NCBI GenBank assembly: GCA_020846105.1
Contig: JADLEN010000049.1
Span: 1-15,650 of the forward strand
Reading direction: 5' to 3'
Source of the DNA: Chitinophagaceae bacterium
Lineage (GTDB): Bacteria > Bacteroidota > Bacteroidia > Chitinophagales > Chitinophagaceae
Length of the DNA stretch: 15,650 nt
Both the position numbers and the translations under genes were made by a program. Positions 15,536-15,650 of this stretch are shown piece by piece. Numbering within the stretch: position 1 is the stretch's first letter; every line of letters starts with the position of its first letter. The notes beneath the pieces were generated by a model. That model saw only the letters and a program-made list of their open reading frames with translations, was not told the origin of the DNA and made no database searches.

Positions 15536-15574
15536 TTAAGCTTTCGTCTCCTTCGTTAAGCTTTGGGTCTCGGG
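15536..15574. repeat. Two tandem 20-base units with AAGCTT palindromes
   Basis: TTAAGCTTT occurs at 15536-15544 and again at 15556-15564, each followed by a TCTC-containing segment, giving a period of 20 bases. Each unit contains the palindrome AAGCTT, so the two can also pair as a stem-loop. The segment sits where the left repeat carries its GC-rich hairpin. Confidence 0.5.
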
Positions 15575-15639
15575 CTGTTGCTTGTACTCCGCCCCAAGGC
15601 CGCCGCCGCAAAGGCTTCAGCGGGGTACAGCTGCCATCC
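15569..15639 (-). repeat. Dispersed intergenic repeat, right copy
   Basis: Read on the minus strand from 15639, this gives GGATGGCAGC, then TACCCCGCTGAAGCC and TTTGCGGC, GGCGGAGTA, AGC and ACAGCC. This is the same order as at 9-80, so the two copies are inverted relative to each other and both point into the window. Small indels and substitutions show the copies are related but not freshly duplicated. No transposase or target-site duplication is visible. Confidence 0.7.
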
Positions 15640-15650
15640 CGCGCAGGTTG

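Noticed and set aside
1..15650. The window as a composite transposon or genomic island bounded by inverted repeats
   Set aside because: There is no transposase or integrase and no target duplication. The enclosed genes (fmt, scpA, speA, pst) are ordinary housekeeping genes. A dispersed intergenic repeat explains the ends better.

Overview
The window comes from the chromosome of a member of the Bacteroidota. It encodes a GldB-type lipoprotein and a DUF3078 protein, and an arginine decarboxylase of the short type typical of this phylum. Its best promoter candidates fit the phylum's TTTG / TAnnTTTG consensus, with A-rich leaders in place of clear Shine-Dalgarno sites. A Chitinophagales- or Sphingobacteriales-like source is plausible, but the sequence alone does not fix the order. 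No tRNA, rRNA, CRISPR array, transposase or phage gene is visible. Fourteen protein genes are supported.

Layout from left to right. Bases 1-241 hold a dispersed repeat with a GC-rich hairpin, then the leader of an unnamed 205-residue protein (242-859, +) whose core looks like a PD-(D/E)XK nuclease fold. It converges on fmt (Met-tRNA formyltransferase, -), which lies downstream of scpA (condensin kleisin, -). A strong hairpin terminator separates scpA from the next minus-strand pair, a gldB-like lipoprotein gene followed by a DUF3078 gene. Divergent from gldB is a small outer-membrane beta-barrel gene (+) with its own terminator, then a large GT-C (family 39-like) membrane glycosyltransferase with a C-terminal TPR region (+). 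An arginine decarboxylase gene (speA type, -) follows, with its own promoter and terminator.

The right third (9986-15453, +) is a complete phosphate-uptake cluster: an OprP/OprO-family porin, then pstS, pstC, pstA, pstB and phoU, closed by a strong terminator. Together these genes would carry phosphate across the outer membrane, bind it in the periplasm, pump it through the inner membrane and report transport status. No phoR/phoB pair is present, so the controlling regulator must lie elsewhere.

The most interesting regulatory signal is a nearly identical 18-base tandem motif (7 + 4 + 7, 11-base period, the geometry of known Pho boxes). It lies upstream of both the porin gene (9893-9910) and pstS (11216-11233) and is a candidate Bacteroidota Pho box. 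The other notable structure is a pair of related roughly 70-base repeats in inverted orientation at the two ends of the window (9-80 and 15569-15639). This is probably a multicopy intergenic element, and it may mark where an assembled contig ended.
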